From Hyphomonas polymorpha PS728 (GTDB lineage: Bacteria; Pseudomonadota; Alphaproteobacteria; Caulobacterales; Hyphomonadaceae), in NCBI RefSeq assembly GCF_000685315.1, contig NZ_ARYM01000026.1, positions 1 through 45,873 on the forward strand: 45,873 bases of DNA. The letters are read 5' to 3'. The translations under genes and the position numbers were made by a program. The notes below the pieces were generated by a model, which worked only from the letters and a program-made list of their open reading frames with translations, did not search any database and was not told the origin of the DNA. This document shows positions 7,382-17,700 of this stretch, in pieces (within the stretch, counting starts at the first letter, position 1; each line of letters begins with the position of its first letter).

Positions 7382-8664
7382 CCAGCCCTGCCCTGCCGCA
7401 AGCCGCTCCGAAGATTTCCGGCCGCGCCTGGATCCTTGCGGTCCTGACCCTGACTTACACGTTCAACCATGTGGACCGGCAGATCCTCGTGATCCTGCTG
7501 GAGCCGATCAAGGCGGACTTCAACCTCACCGACGCGCATGTCGGCTGGCTTACTGGTCTCGTCTTCGCTGCTTTCTACGCCACCATCGGTATCCCCGTCG
7601 CGATGTGGGCCGACCGCGGCAACCGCCGCAATATCATCGCCCTGGCGCTCGGCCTCTGGTCGGCAATGACGGCACTCTCGGGTCTGGCACAGAATTTCTG
7701 GCATCTTCTCCTTGCGCGCATGGGCGTGGGGATCGGAGAAGCTGGCGGCACCCCGCCTGCCACATCGATGATCGCCGACCTCTACCCACCGCAGGAACGC
7801 GCCATGGCTCTTGGCATCTACACCAGCGGGATCGGCCTCGGCATTATGGCGGGCTTCGCGCTCGGGGGGTATATCTATGAACTCTATGGCTGGCGGGTCG
7901 CCTTTTTCGTCGCCGGTGTTCCGGGATTGATCCTGGCCCTGATCGTCCGCTTCGGCATTCGCGAGCCCGTCCGCGGCCTTGCCGACCAGCGCAGGGATGA
8001 TGGCCCCGCGCCTTCGATCGGTGAAACGCTGAAATTCATCAGCGGGCAGTCATCCTATCTCTGGCTCCTTGCCGGATGCCTGCTGATCTGCATTTCGGCA
8101 AACGCCTTTCTTGTCTTCACCTCCAGCCATCTGCAGCGCACCTATGGTCTTTCCCCTGGCCAGGTCTCGCTGCCGCTCGGCATCCTGATCGGCGGGGTGG
8201 GCAGCGTCGGAGCTATTGTGCTCGGGCGGGTCTGCGATACGCTGTCGAAGAAGGATTTGCGCTGGCGCCCGCTGATCATCGCGCTCTGCGCGGCCATTGC
8301 CCTGCCCTTTGCGTGGATGTTCCTGCGCGCGCCGACAGTAGAGATGGCCTATGCCTGGAACATCGTGCCGAGCTTCATCGGCCTCATCTATGCCAGCGTC
8401 GCCTATACGGCCTCGCAGGAGCTCGTGAAGCTGCGGATGCGGTCGTTCGCCTCCGCTTTCATGCTGTTCTGCCTGACGCTTGTCGGTATCGGCTGCGGTC
8501 CGCTGATTGCCGGCCTCCTGTCGGATCATTTCGCCGCCCAGGGCGCCGCCCAGCCGCTTGCCCGCGCGCTGGAACTGATCCTGCTCTTCAACGCGGCGAG
8601 CATCGTCTGTCTGCTGATGTCAACACGCAGCTATCGGAAGGACATCGAAAGGGCAGCGCAGTAA
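7378..8664 (+). CDS. MFS transporter, spinster-like
   Basis: 428 residues with about 12 hydrophobic segments. The N-terminal part has NHVDRQILVILLEPIK and the loop 2-3 signature WADRGNRR, which place it among spinster-like major facilitator proteins common in sphingomonads and relatives. It would move a small organic substrate across the inner membrane. It overlaps the hydrolase gene (ATGA) and shares its operator. Downstream is the convergent ABC permease, with only a short GGCCT/AGGCC hairpin between. Confidence 0.92.
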   Translation: MTSPALPQAAPKISGRAWILAVLTLTYTFNHVDRQILVILLEPIKADFNLTDAHVGWLTGLVFAAFYATIGIPVAMWADRGNRRNIIALALGLWSAMTALSGLAQNFWHLLLARMGVGIGEAGGTPPATSMIADLYPPQERAMALGIYTSGIGLGIMAGFALGGYIYELYGWRVAFFVAGVPGLILALIVRFGIREPVRGLADQRRDDGPAPSIGETLKFISGQSSYLWLLAGCLLICISANAFLVFTSSHLQRTYGLSPGQVSLPLGILIGGVGSVGAIVLGRVCDTLSKKDLRWRPLIIALCAAIALPFAWMFLRAPTVEMAYAWNIVPSFIGLIYASVAYTASQELVKLRMRSFASAFMLFCLTLVGIGCGPLIAGLLSDHFAAQGAAQPLARALELILLFNAASIVCLLMSTRSYRKDIERAAQ

Positions 8665-8678
8665 GGACGCCGGCCTCG

Positions 8679-9506
8679 TCAGGCCTTGAGTTTGTAACCC
8701 TTGCGGAACAGCAGCCAGACCCAGACCATGGATACCAGCGACAGGATGCCGGTATAGACAACCCCCACCAGGATCGACCCGTTGGCCACGCCAAGGTGCC
8801 CATAACGATAGCCGTCGATCATGTAGAAGATCGGGTTGAAATGCGCGATGGTCTGGAACGGCTCGACCATCACCTTGATGTCGTAGAAGGTGCCCGACAG
8901 GAATGTCAGCGGCACGATCACGAAGTTGGTCACTGCGGCCAGATGGTCGAACTTGTCCGCCCAGATGCCGCCATAGGCGCCGAGCGCCCCCAGAATGATG
9001 GCCGAGGTGAGGGTGAACCACAGGATCGGCCAGACATGCGCCACCGACAGATTGGCCAGCCCCGACAGCTGGATCGCAATCGCGGAGATCGCCGCCACGA
9101 CGAGGCCGCGCGTCACCGCCCCGCCCAGGAACGCAATCGTCAGCTCCAGCGGCGACAGCGGCGGCATCAGGAAGTCCACATGCGTGGAATTGAACTTGGC
9201 CTGCAGCAGGCTTGAACTCGTATTGGCGAAGGCGTTCTGCAGGATCGCCATCATGATCAGGCCGGGCGCCAGGAAGTCGTTATAATTCAGCCCCTCGAAA
9301 TCGCCCGTCAGCCGACCGCGATCCCCGAACGCCAGCTTGAACACCGTCATGAACAGCAGCGTGGTCACCACCGGGGCGAAAACGGTCTGCATCCAGACTT
9401 TCAGGAAACGGCCAACCTCCCTTTTGTAGAGTGTCCACAGGCCAAGGCCGTTGAAAGCGCCATATTGGCGAAGGCGAGATTGCGAAGTGCCGGGAATCGT
9501 ATCCAT
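8679..9506 (-). CDS. ABC-2 type transporter permease
   Basis: 275 residues from the ATG at 9506; a TTG three codons upstream is also open. It has about six membrane segments in the ABC-2 arrangement, with TLYKREVGRFLKVW before the first, LAPGLIMMAIL, and the late segments LTFLSGTFYDIK and NPIFYMIDGYRYG that typify YadH-like permeases. The family exports drugs, lipids or polysaccharides with a separate ATPase. No ATPase gene is next to it in this window, so its partner is elsewhere or just not linked. No strong ribosome binding site is visible. Confidence 0.9.
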   Translation of the reverse strand: MDTIPGTSQSRLRQYGAFNGLGLWTLYKREVGRFLKVWMQTVFAPVVTTLLFMTVFKLAFGDRGRLTGDFEGLNYNDFLAPGLIMMAILQNAFANTSSSLLQAKFNSTHVDFLMPPLSPLELTIAFLGGAVTRGLVVAAISAIAIQLSGLANLSVAHVWPILWFTLTSAIILGALGAYGGIWADKFDHLAAVTNFVIVPLTFLSGTFYDIKVMVEPFQTIAHFNPIFYMIDGYRYGHLGVANGSILVGVVYTGILSLVSMVWVWLLFRKGYKLKA

Positions 9507-9574
9507 GCAAGGCAAATAAGCGATGCGCGCGGGTTGCGCGAGGGGTGCGCCTCGACTTTTCCGGCCTGCCTGCC

Positions 9575-9615
9575 TGTGGAATCCTTAACACAACATATAG
9601 AAACTCTGTGGAAAG
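9575..9615. promoter_or_regulatory. Candidate DnaA boxes and a GANTC site upstream of gcrA
   Basis: TGTGGAATC (9575-9583) and TGTGGAAAG (9607-9615) resemble the reverse complement of the DnaA box; the second has one mismatch. GAATC at 9579-9583 is a CcrM methylation site (GANTC). In Caulobacter, gcrA is known to be under DnaA and methylation control, so these sites fit, but each is weak alone. Confidence 0.35.
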
Positions 9616-9700
9616 CGCGGGGCCCATGTTGTGTTTCATTTCGGTCCTGATACGATATCTAGGTGTCGAGAGGGGCGGCGTTTACCAGCCGTCACAACAT
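9587..9700. repeat. Three CACAACAT copies upstream of gcrA
   Basis: AACACAACAT at 9587-9596 has an exact inverted copy ATGTTGTGTT at 9626-9635, and a third, direct copy CACAACAT at 9693-9700. The two direct copies continue as ATAG and CTAG. They lie 55-170 bases before the gcrA start and look like binding sites for an unknown regulator. Confidence 0.5.
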
Positions 9701-9755
9701 CTAGTGGGTTTGGGCTCAGTATGGGGTTCAGCCCAAAGCGGGAGACCTGCAAGCC

Positions 9756-10304
9756 ATGTCATGGACTGATGAACGGGTAACAGTGCTCAAGAAGCTGTGG
9801 GCCGAAGGCCATTCGGCTTCTCAGATTGCCAAACAATTGGGCGGGGTGACCCGCAATGCCGTGATCGGCAAGGTTCACCGCCTTGGCCTGTCGGGCCGCG
9901 CGACCCCGTCGCGCCCTGTGAAGCGTCCGCCGCGCCTGGCGCGTCCGAAACCCCGTTTCGTGGTCGAGGCGGCAAGCCCCGCCGCTGCAGCACCTGCAGC
10001 AGCACCGGCCGCAAAAGTGCTTCCTGGCCTGACCGATGTTCCGGCCGCCCCGGAGCGCGCCACCGCCCTTGCCCCGCTGCCGCCGCTGCCGATGGCAGAC
10101 GGCACCCCGGCCACCATCCTCACCTTGCGCGACTCCATGTGCAAATGGCCGATCGGCGACCCCGCCGACCCGAAATTTGCCTTCTGCGGACGCAAGGCAG
10201 ACTGCGGACCCTATTGCGCTGAGCACGCAGCCGTTGCATTCCAACCTGCAAGAAAGCGCGAAGGCCGCAAAGAATACGACTACGTCCGGCGCATTGCGGG
10301 CTGA
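9756..10304 (+). CDS. gcrA: GcrA cell-cycle regulator
   Basis: 182 residues. The N-terminus SWTDERVTVLKKLW followed by ASQIAKQL and TRNAVIGKVHRLGL is the GcrA DNA-binding domain. An Ala/Pro-rich linker covers about residues 60-120, and the C-terminal sigma-binding domain has MCKWPIGDP and ADCGPYCAEHA. GcrA binds sigma70 and acts at promoters with methylated GANTC sites, controlling S-phase genes in Caulobacterales and relatives. Upstream there are a GANTC site, weak DnaA boxes and a repeated CACAACAT motif. A strong terminator follows. Symbol assigned on clear family signature. Confidence 0.95.
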   Translation: MSWTDERVTVLKKLWAEGHSASQIAKQLGGVTRNAVIGKVHRLGLSGRATPSRPVKRPPRLARPKPRFVVEAASPAAAAPAAAPAAKVLPGLTDVPAAPERATALAPLPPLPMADGTPATILTLRDSMCKWPIGDPADPKFAFCGRKADCGPYCAEHAAVAFQPARKREGRKEYDYVRRIAG

Positions 10305-10337
10305 CAAGCCCAGCATTCCATCTCGCCAGACGGAAGG

Positions 10338-10368
10338 AAGCCCCCGGTGCCCCCCGCCCCGGGGGCTT
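10338..10368. terminator. Bidirectional terminator between gcrA and the kinase gene
   Basis: AAGCCCCCGG at 10338-10347 pairs with CCGGGGGCTT at 10359-10368. The convergent arrangement of the two genes fits a shared terminator. Confidence 0.75.
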
Positions 10369-10394
10369 TACCGTTCAGGGACACTCTCGATCAG

Positions 10395-11780
10395 CTAGAC
10401 ACCCTGGTTTTCCCGCGCAGCCGGCAACCAGACGCCAAACGCCGTGCCCTGCCCCATCACCGTCTCCACCGCCAGCCCGCCGCGATGGTGGGCCATGATG
10501 TGCTTGACGATGGCAAGGCCAAGCCCCGTCCCGGTGATCTTGCCGCCCCGGCTCTGATCGGCGCGGTAGAACCGCTCGCCAAGGCGCGGCAGGTGTTCCC
10601 GCTCAATGCCCGGCCCCTGATCCTCCACCCGCATCCAGACCGTCGGCTCATTGATGGCCACGCGGTTTGAGGTCTGCAGCAGGGTCATGCGTTCGCTGTC
10701 CGGCCAGGCCTGCGCCGCCTCGGTCCGCGCCGCGAACGCATCGGCCGCCACGCCGCACCGGATCGTCACCTTGTGCCCGCCCTTGGAATATTTGATCGCG
10801 TTGGAGACGAGGTTTTCGACGACCTGGATGAGTTCATCCCGATTGGCGGTCACCGCCGGCAGAGCTTCGGGCTCATCAAATACCAGCTCAACCCCCTTCT
10901 CGCTCGCCAGCGGCTGCAATGCGTCCACCGAACTCATGACGATATCGCCGAAATGCTCCCGCGCCGTCGGCTGCACATGTTCAGCGCTCTCGATCCGCGA
11001 AAGGGACAGGAGATCCGCGATCAGGCGGCTCATCCGCTCTGTTTCCCCCGCCATGATGCTGAGAAAGCGGTCCCAGGACTCCTTGTCCTCCCGGGCCGGG
11101 CCGCGCATGGTCTCGATGAAACCGGAAATGGCGGTCAGCGGCGTGCGCAGCTCATGGCTGGCATTGGCCAGGAAATCGGCGCGCGCGCGCGCGGCCCGTT
11201 TGACCGGGGTGAGGTCTTCCAGCACGACCATCAGGTTCCCACTCCCCGGAATGGGATGAATATGCGCGCGCCACTGCTCCTCCGGGCCGATTTCCATCTC
11301 GATTTCGGCAGAGCCCAGCCCCGCCGCATTGAAACAGGTCTCGATGGCGGCCAGCAAAGCGGGCGCGCGGATGATGGCACTGGCGCGCGGCGGCGCGGAC
11401 CGCCGCTGGCCGAGCCGCAGGAAAACCGCGGCGGGCTGGTTGAAAGACGTGATCCTCTGCTCATCCCGGCTGACCTCAAAAGCCGGAAGCGGCAGGGCGG
11501 AAAGAAAGTCCGCGAGGGCCATCCCCTCGCGGCGGGATGCTTCGAGCGGCTTGGCGGGCGCGGGCAGCTGCATGGCAGCAGAGCCGACATAATAAGCCGC
11601 CGCAATGGCCCCGATGACGAACATCGCGGTCAGCGCCTCGATCAGGCCGAGGGAGCCTGTCAGCGCCAAGATCAGCATCACCGTGCCGGTCGTCAGAACG
11701 AGGACTGCAAAATCCCGCGTGCGGCGCGTCATCGACTGCCGGGGCGGCTGTAAACCGTCTGTTTCAGATCCATCGCTCAT
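10395..11780 (-). CDS. PhoR-like sensor histidine kinase
   Basis: 461 residues. Two N-terminal membrane segments (about 23-45 and 48-66) are followed by a PAS-like region (about 90-190). The phosphorylation site His209 lies in NASHELRTPL, then the ATPase domain has the N box NLVSNAIKYS, VEDQGPGI and GTGLGLAIVKHI. This architecture and the short periplasmic loop match PhoR, the phosphate-starvation kinase, which acts with PhoB. Neither phoB nor the pst genes are beside it here, so the phosphate role is inferred from architecture only. It is divergent from the RND efflux operon. Confidence 0.85.
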   Translation of the reverse strand: MSDGSETDGLQPPRQSMTRRTRDFAVLVLTTGTVMLILALTGSLGLIEALTAMFVIGAIAAAYYVGSAAMQLPAPAKPLEASRREGMALADFLSALPLPAFEVSRDEQRITSFNQPAAVFLRLGQRRSAPPRASAIIRAPALLAAIETCFNAAGLGSAEIEMEIGPEEQWRAHIHPIPGSGNLMVVLEDLTPVKRAARARADFLANASHELRTPLTAISGFIETMRGPAREDKESWDRFLSIMAGETERMSRLIADLLSLSRIESAEHVQPTAREHFGDIVMSSVDALQPLASEKGVELVFDEPEALPAVTANRDELIQVVENLVSNAIKYSKGGHKVTIRCGVAADAFAARTEAAQAWPDSERMTLLQTSNRVAINEPTVWMRVEDQGPGIEREHLPRLGERFYRADQSRGGKITGTGLGLAIVKHIMAHHRGGLAVETVMGQGTAFGVWLPAARENQGV

Positions 11781-11931
11781 AAGTACGCCACCTGTGACAT
11801 CGGATTCTATCCGGTCCTTTGTTTAGCGGCTACCGCGCCCATAGCGTGAAGCCAAGATCGGCAAATCTGTAGGTCGAGATGGAATGTTGATGAGCAAGGA
11901 CAAAAAGTTATTGAAAATCGATAATTTCTCA

Positions 11932-11960
11932 TTGACGCTCGGCAAGTAGAAGCGTATCGC
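11932..11960 (+). promoter_or_regulatory. Candidate promoter of the RND operon
   Basis: TTGACG at 11932-11937, 17-base spacer, TATCGC at 11955-11960, ending 33 bases before the outer-membrane factor start. The 213-base divergent gap also holds AT-rich sequence near 11900-11930 with an imperfect GAAAATCGATAATTTC palindrome. Confidence 0.4.
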
Positions 11961-11993
11961 AACCCCAAGGCAGCCCGGAGCGCCGGAAACCGC

Positions 11994-13463
11994 ATGAAAA
12001 ATTCTTTCCTTCTTATGGGCACGGCCATGCTTGCGGCATGTGCCACTTCCCCGAGCGCCGTGGAGCGTCTGGCCACCGACCGGGAAGCCCTGTTCGCCAG
12101 CACGCCGGACGCGCCCGCCCAATGGGCGGCGCGCGGCGTTGCCGGTGTAGCCGAGACGGGCAACTGGCTCGACCAGTTCAACGACCCCGCAATGAATGAA
12201 CTGGTGGCAGAAGCCGTTGTCGCAAATCCCACTCTTGAATCCCGCGCCGCCAGCCTGCGGGCGTCTGCCGCGCTTGTCCGCAGCGCGCGGGGCGCGCGGT
12301 GGCCTTCCCTCTCCGCAACGGGCAGCTTTGGCGGCACCTCGACCGGCGTGGTCCTGCCCGGCGGCGGAACCGACCGCATCAATGGCGAAAGCTATGGCCT
12401 TGGCCTCAATGCCAGCTGGGAGTTCGACCTCTGGGGACGGATTTCCAACGGCATCGCGCAGGCCGATGCCGAATATGCCGCCACAGCAGCCGACCTTGCC
12501 GCATCAGAGCTCTCGATTGCCGGCCAGACCGCCATTGCCTGGATCAACCTGAACGAAGCACTCGCGCAGGAACGCATTGCCGTCCTCACCTATGAAGCGC
12601 GTCAGCGCGCGGTGGACCTGACGGAGCCGCGCGTGCGCGCCGGTATTTACGGGCCGCTGGAACTGCGCACGGCGCGCAGCGCGCTTGCCCAGGCCGAAGC
12701 CGCCATCGCGGCGCAGCGTCAATTCTCCACCCAGGCCACCCGCAGCCTGGAAGTGCTGCTGGGCCGCTATCCTTCGGCCGAGTTGACCGCCCCGGCCGTC
12801 ATTCCCGAATTGCCGCCGATGGATGTGGTGGGCAATCCCGCCCTCCTCCTGTCGCGCCGCCCGGACATTGCCGCGCTGGAAGCCCGGATTGTCGGCGCTG
12901 GCCTGCGCGCCGAAGAAGCCCGCCTCGCGCTGCTGCCCAGCCTCAGCCTCACAGGCTCGGCGGGTACCAGCGAGACCGACATTTCCGACGCGCTCGATCC
13001 CTCGCTGATCGCCGCCCGCCTGATCGGCAGCATCACCCAGCCGATCTTCAGCGGCGGGCGCCTGAACGCCCAGCGCCTGGCGGCCATCGCGCAGGCCGAA
13101 GCGGCTGTCGCCAATTATGCCAGCGCCGCGCTGGATGCCTGGCGCGAGGTGGAGAACGCTCTGACGGCGGACATCCTGATTGCCCGTCAGGAAGAGGCCC
13201 AGGGCCGCGCGCTGGAGGAAGCCCGCTTCGCCGAGGAAATCGCCGAGCGCCAGTATTCCAGCGGTACAGTGAATATCTTCAACCTGATCGACGCACAAAC
13301 GCGCCGGCTGACAGCAGAAAGCCAGCTGGTATCGGCAAGGGCAGACCGCGCCCGCAACCGCATCAACTATCATCTCGCTCTGGGTGGCGGGGTTCCGGGG
13401 ATGGAACTCGCTTCCGAGGAAGACCTGTTTGACACTGACGCCGCCGAAAGCGGCAGGAGATAG
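11994..13463 (+). CDS. RND efflux outer-membrane factor, NodT-type lipoprotein
   Basis: 489 residues. The N-terminus MKNSFLLMGTAMLAAC gives a lipobox with Cys16, so the mature protein is lipid-anchored. The LDQFNDPAMNELV motif and two similar halves with long Ala-rich helices are typical of TolC/OprM-like outer-membrane factors of the NodT group. It forms the outer channel of a tripartite pump. The adaptor gene starts five bases after its stop, and the inner-membrane pump follows, so the whole pump is in one operon. Confidence 0.93.
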   Translation: MKNSFLLMGTAMLAACATSPSAVERLATDREALFASTPDAPAQWAARGVAGVAETGNWLDQFNDPAMNELVAEAVVANPTLESRAASLRASAALVRSARGARWPSLSATGSFGGTSTGVVLPGGGTDRINGESYGLGLNASWEFDLWGRISNGIAQADAEYAATAADLAASELSIAGQTAIAWINLNEALAQERIAVLTYEARQRAVDLTEPRVRAGIYGPLELRTARSALAQAEAAIAAQRQFSTQATRSLEVLLGRYPSAELTAPAVIPELPPMDVVGNPALLLSRRPDIAALEARIVGAGLRAEEARLALLPSLSLTGSAGTSETDISDALDPSLIAARLIGSITQPIFSGGRLNAQRLAAIAQAEAAVANYASAALDAWREVENALTADILIARQEEAQGRALEEARFAEEIAERQYSSGTVNIFNLIDAQTRRLTAESQLVSARADRARNRINYHLALGGGVPGMELASEEDLFDTDAAESGRR

Positions 13464-13468
13464 ACGCC

Positions 13469-14734
13469 ATGGGACGCCTGATCGCCATCATCGCACCAAT
13501 TGCCATCCTGCTTGTGCTGGGGGTGGGAGGCGTCGTTGCCGTCACGGCGATGAAGCCGGAACCGGAGAAGAATGACGAGCCCAGACCCGGCCTCAACGTC
13601 TTTGCCGAACAGGTCAAATCCGGCTCCCTGACGATCACCGTCGAAGCGCAGGGCGAAGTGCGCCCCAAGCGTGAGATCATCGTTGCCCCGCAGATTTCCG
13701 GGCGCATCACCTATGTCTCGCCCGATTTTGTCGATGGCGGCTTCATCAAGCGTGGCCAGGTGCTCGTCCGTGTCGAGCCGGCTGACTATGAGCTTGCTGT
13801 CGTCCGTGCCCGGTCGGTTGTCGCCAGTGCCGAACAGGGCCTTGCCCGCGAGATTGCGGAAGCAGAACTCGCGCAGAAGGATCTGACCGACCTTGGCCTG
13901 TCGGATGCCTCCCCGCTCGCCCGCCGGGAACCGCAGCTGGCCGAAGCCCGCGCCGCCCTGGAATCGGCCAAGGCACAACTCGCCGAGGCTGAACTCAGCC
14001 TTGGGCGGACCGCCGTGATCGCGCCCTTCGATGGCCGCGTGCGGGAACGCTCGGCTGACATTGGCCAGTTCGTCTCGCCGGGCCAGTCGCTGGGTAACAT
14101 CTTTGCCACCGATGTGGTGGAAGTTGCCCTGCCGCTGAAGGATGCCGACCTTGGCCAGCTTGGCCTGCCGATTGCGTTTTCCTCGACGGCTCAGACCCCC
14201 GGCCCCCGCGTCGAATTCTCCGCTGTCGTCGGCGGCCAGCCGCGTACCTGGATCGGCGAAGTCGTGCGCACCGGCGCGGCCATCAACTCGCAGACGCGCC
14301 AGATCAATGTCTTTGCCGAGCTGAAAGACCCCTTCGGTGAAGGCGCCGATGACGGCGCGCCGATGGCGCCCGGCCTGTTCGTCAATGCCCGTATCGAAGG
14401 CGCAAAGCTGGACAATATCCTGATCGCGCCGCGCGCCGCGCTGCGTGGTGACAATCGCCTGTTCATCGGCGACCCGAAAACCGGAAAGCTCTCCATCCGC
14501 CCCGTGGATGTGGCGTTTTCCGATCGCACCGGCGCGTATCTGCGCTCCGGCGTGGAGCCCGGTGAACTCGCCATCACCAGCCCCATTCAGGCAGCGTTCG
14601 ACGGCATGAGCATCACCGTGCTCGAGCGCCTGCCTGACGGGACGGTGAAGGTGCATGGCGAAAAGAAAAAGGCCGATGCCGAAGCGCTCGCTGATGCCGG
14701 CACCCAGGAAGGCGGCGAAGGGAGCGCGCAATGA
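13469..14734 (+). CDS. RND efflux periplasmic adaptor (HlyD/MFP family)
   Basis: 421 residues with one N-terminal membrane segment (about 4-26). A biotinyl-lipoyl-like part contains GEVRPKREIIVAPQISG, a coiled-coil hairpin rich in Ala and Glu lies around 110-175, and SLGRTAVIAPFDGRV closes the lipoyl half; a beta-barrel follows. It bridges the inner-membrane pump and the outer-membrane channel. The ribosome binding site AGGAGA lies in the end of the preceding gene, and its own stop overlaps the next start by four bases (ATGA). Confidence 0.93.
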   Translation: MGRLIAIIAPIAILLVLGVGGVVAVTAMKPEPEKNDEPRPGLNVFAEQVKSGSLTITVEAQGEVRPKREIIVAPQISGRITYVSPDFVDGGFIKRGQVLVRVEPADYELAVVRARSVVASAEQGLAREIAEAELAQKDLTDLGLSDASPLARREPQLAEARAALESAKAQLAEAELSLGRTAVIAPFDGRVRERSADIGQFVSPGQSLGNIFATDVVEVALPLKDADLGQLGLPIAFSSTAQTPGPRVEFSAVVGGQPRTWIGEVVRTGAAINSQTRQINVFAELKDPFGEGADDGAPMAPGLFVNARIEGAKLDNILIAPRAALRGDNRLFIGDPKTGKLSIRPVDVAFSDRTGAYLRSGVEPGELAITSPIQAAFDGMSITVLERLPDGTVKVHGEKKKADAEALADAGTQEGGEGSAQ

Positions 14735-17700
14735 ACGGCCTGGTCGCCTGGTTTACCCGTAACGCGGTTGCCGCCAACCTGCTGATGATCATCGCCTTTG
14801 CCGGCGGCGTGTTCGGCTACAGCGCGATGGAACGGGAAATGTTCCCGGTCGTGAAGGTTTCCGGGGCCTCGGTCTCGGTCGCCTGGAACGGCGCCTCCCC
14901 GCGCGACATCGAAGAACAGATCGTTGCCCGTATCGAGGAGGCCGTCGCCAGCATTAACGGCCTCGACCGGATTACCTCAGTCGCCACCGAAGGCTCCGGC
15001 GTGGTCAACATCCGCGGCCGGGACGACATCGACATGGATGTCTTCCTCGACGAGATCAAAATCCGCGTCGACCAGATCAACAACCTTCCGCAGGCGGCCT
15101 ATCGCCCGCAGGTGACGCGCTGGGAACAGCGCAACTGGTTCATGGGCATGGTCGTCCATGGCGACGTTGACCAGAAAACGCTCCGCCGCATCGGCAAGAA
15201 GGTCCGCGACGACATCGCCCGCCTTCCCGGCGGTGAACTCGCCGTCATGCAGGGCACGATGGATGAGCAGGTCAGCATCGAAGTGTCCGAAGAAGCGCTG
15301 CGCCGGTTCGGCCTGTCGCTGAACGATGTGGCCGCCGCCGTGCGCAGCACCTCGCTCAACTCCTCGGGCGGGCGCATCGAATCCCCCGTGGGCGATGTTT
15401 CGCTGATGTCCCGCAACGTCGCCGACTCGGCCGAGCAGTTCGGCGACATCGTCATCCGCCAGACCAGCAATGAAGGCACCGTCCGCGTCAGCGATGTCGC
15501 CACCGTCATCGATGGTCTCGTCAGTGACAAGCTCAGCACCACCTTCAACGGCCGCAACACCATCTTCGTGATGACACCTGAGCCCGATCAGATGGACATC
15601 CCGAGATATGCCAAGGGCTTCCGCGATTATATCGAGCGGGCCAATGATCCGGCCAATGGCATCCTGCCCGAAGGCATGAAGATCGACATCCTCTGGGACG
15701 ATTCCAAAACCTTCGATGCGCGGATGGATCTGATCACCAACTCGGCGCTGCAGGGCGCCCTGCTGGTCATGCTCGTGCTGATCCTGTTCCTGCGCCCGGT
15801 CGTGGCGTTCTGGGTCACCGTGGGCATCGTCACAGCCTTTGCCGGCGCCGTCATGCTGATGCCGTTCTTCGGCGTCTCGTGGAACATCCTCTCCACCTTC
15901 GCCGTGCTGCTGGTGATCGGCGTTATCGTCGACGATGCCATTGTCGTGGGCGAGAATATCCACAGGGAGGTGGAAACCGGCCGGCGTGAAGGTCTCGACG
16001 CTGCCATTGCCGGCACCCAGATGGTGATGAAGCCGGTGATCTTCGGCGTGCTGACGACCATCATCGCCTTCCTGCCCTGGGCCTTCATCACTGGCCCGAC
16101 GCGCATGTTCACCCAGCAGATCAGCTTTGTCGTGGTCGCCGCGCTCACCTTCTCGATCATCGAGTCGATGCTGATCCTGCCCAACCACCTGTCGCACATG
16201 AAGAAGCAGGAATTTGGCGGGCGCACGGGCCGTTTCATGGCCATGCAGCGGCGCATCGCCGACAGCATGCTGTGGTTTGCCAACAACCTCTACAAGCCGG
16301 TGCTCGAACAGGCGATCCGCTTCCGTTACGCCACCGTCGCCTTCTTCTTCTCGCTGTTTGCGATTGCCGTGACGATGCAGTCCACCGGCATCGTGCCCTT
16401 CAAGTTCATGCCGGAAATCGAGGCCGATCTCATCCAGGTCAGCATCGAGATGCCCGATGGCACGCCGTATGAACGCCTGCTCCAGGTGCGCGACCAGCTT
16501 CAGAATGGCGTCGATGTCGCCAAGGCGGAGCTGTCCAAACAGTATCCTGACGTCAAGGAGGGGCTGATCCGCGATGCCTCGCTGATCGCGGCCGGCCGCC
16601 AGGTTCAGGCCTTCATCGGCCTCGTTCCGCCCGAGGAGCGCCCCGAAACCATCCGCTCCAAGGACATCGCCGAACAGCTGCGCGCAGCCACCGGCGAAAT
16701 CCAGGATGCCGAGACAATCGAGTTTGCCTTTACCTTCAATGAGGCAGACACGGGCGTGCAGTTCGCGCTCAGCCATCCTGAGCTCGACCGGCTCCGCGAG
16801 GCGGCCGACTATCTGAAAGCCCACCTTGCCACCTATTCCGAAGCTTATGACATTTCGGACAACCTCTCCTCATCGGCCGAGGAAATCCGCGTCACGCTGA
16901 AACCCGGCGCTGAAACACTGGGCATTTCTCTCAGCGATGTTTCCAGCCAGGTGGCGCAGGCCTATTACGGCATCGAAGCCCAGCGCAATCCGCGCGACGG
17001 CGAAGATGTCCGCGTGATGGTCCGCTTCCCGGAATCGGCACGCGAGGATCTCGACAGCCTCGAAACGCTCCGTATCCGCACCGCCGATGGCCGTGAGATC
17101 CCGATCACACAGGTCGCCGAATTCGAATTCGCGCCGGGCATCAACCGCATCATCCGCCGCAACCGGATGCGTTCGGTCACCATCTCTGCCGAGATCTTCG
17201 GAGATGGCGGCCGGGGACGGATCATGGGCGCGATGGAGCAGGACTTCTGGCCGGGCTTCCGCCAGCAATTCCCGGATGTGATCCGCGGCGAAGCAGGCGG
17301 GTATGAGCAGGAACAGCGCTTCTTTGCCGAAATCGGCCGCCTTCTGCTGATCGGTATCGGAGCGATGTACATGCTGCTCGCGGTGGCGTTCCGGTCCTAT
17401 TCCCAGCCGTTGCTGCTGATGATGGCCCTGCCCTTCGCTTATTGCGGCGCCATCTTTGGTCTCGCCATCAGCGGCGTGCCTATGGCCATGTTCGCCTTCT
17501 TCGGCATCGCGGCCGCCGCCGGTGTCGTCATCAACGACAACCTTGTGCTGATCGATTATGTAAACCGCAGGCGAGATGAAGGCGCCGGGGCCGTGCAGGC
17601 GCTGGTCGATGCGGGCGTCTCCCGCTTCCGGCCGATCCTTCTCACCTCGGTCACCACCTTCGTCGGCATTTTGCCCCTGATGGCAGAGCGCTCCGTACAG

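Noticed and set aside
10395..11780. Complete phosphate regulon
   Set aside because: Only the kinase is present; no phoB, pst or phoU gene lies in the window.
14977..16824. Long open frame antisense to the RND pump gene
   Set aside because: Composition is His/Asp/Gly-rich and frame-dependent, as expected from the complement of a GC-rich gene; the plus-strand protein has full family signatures.
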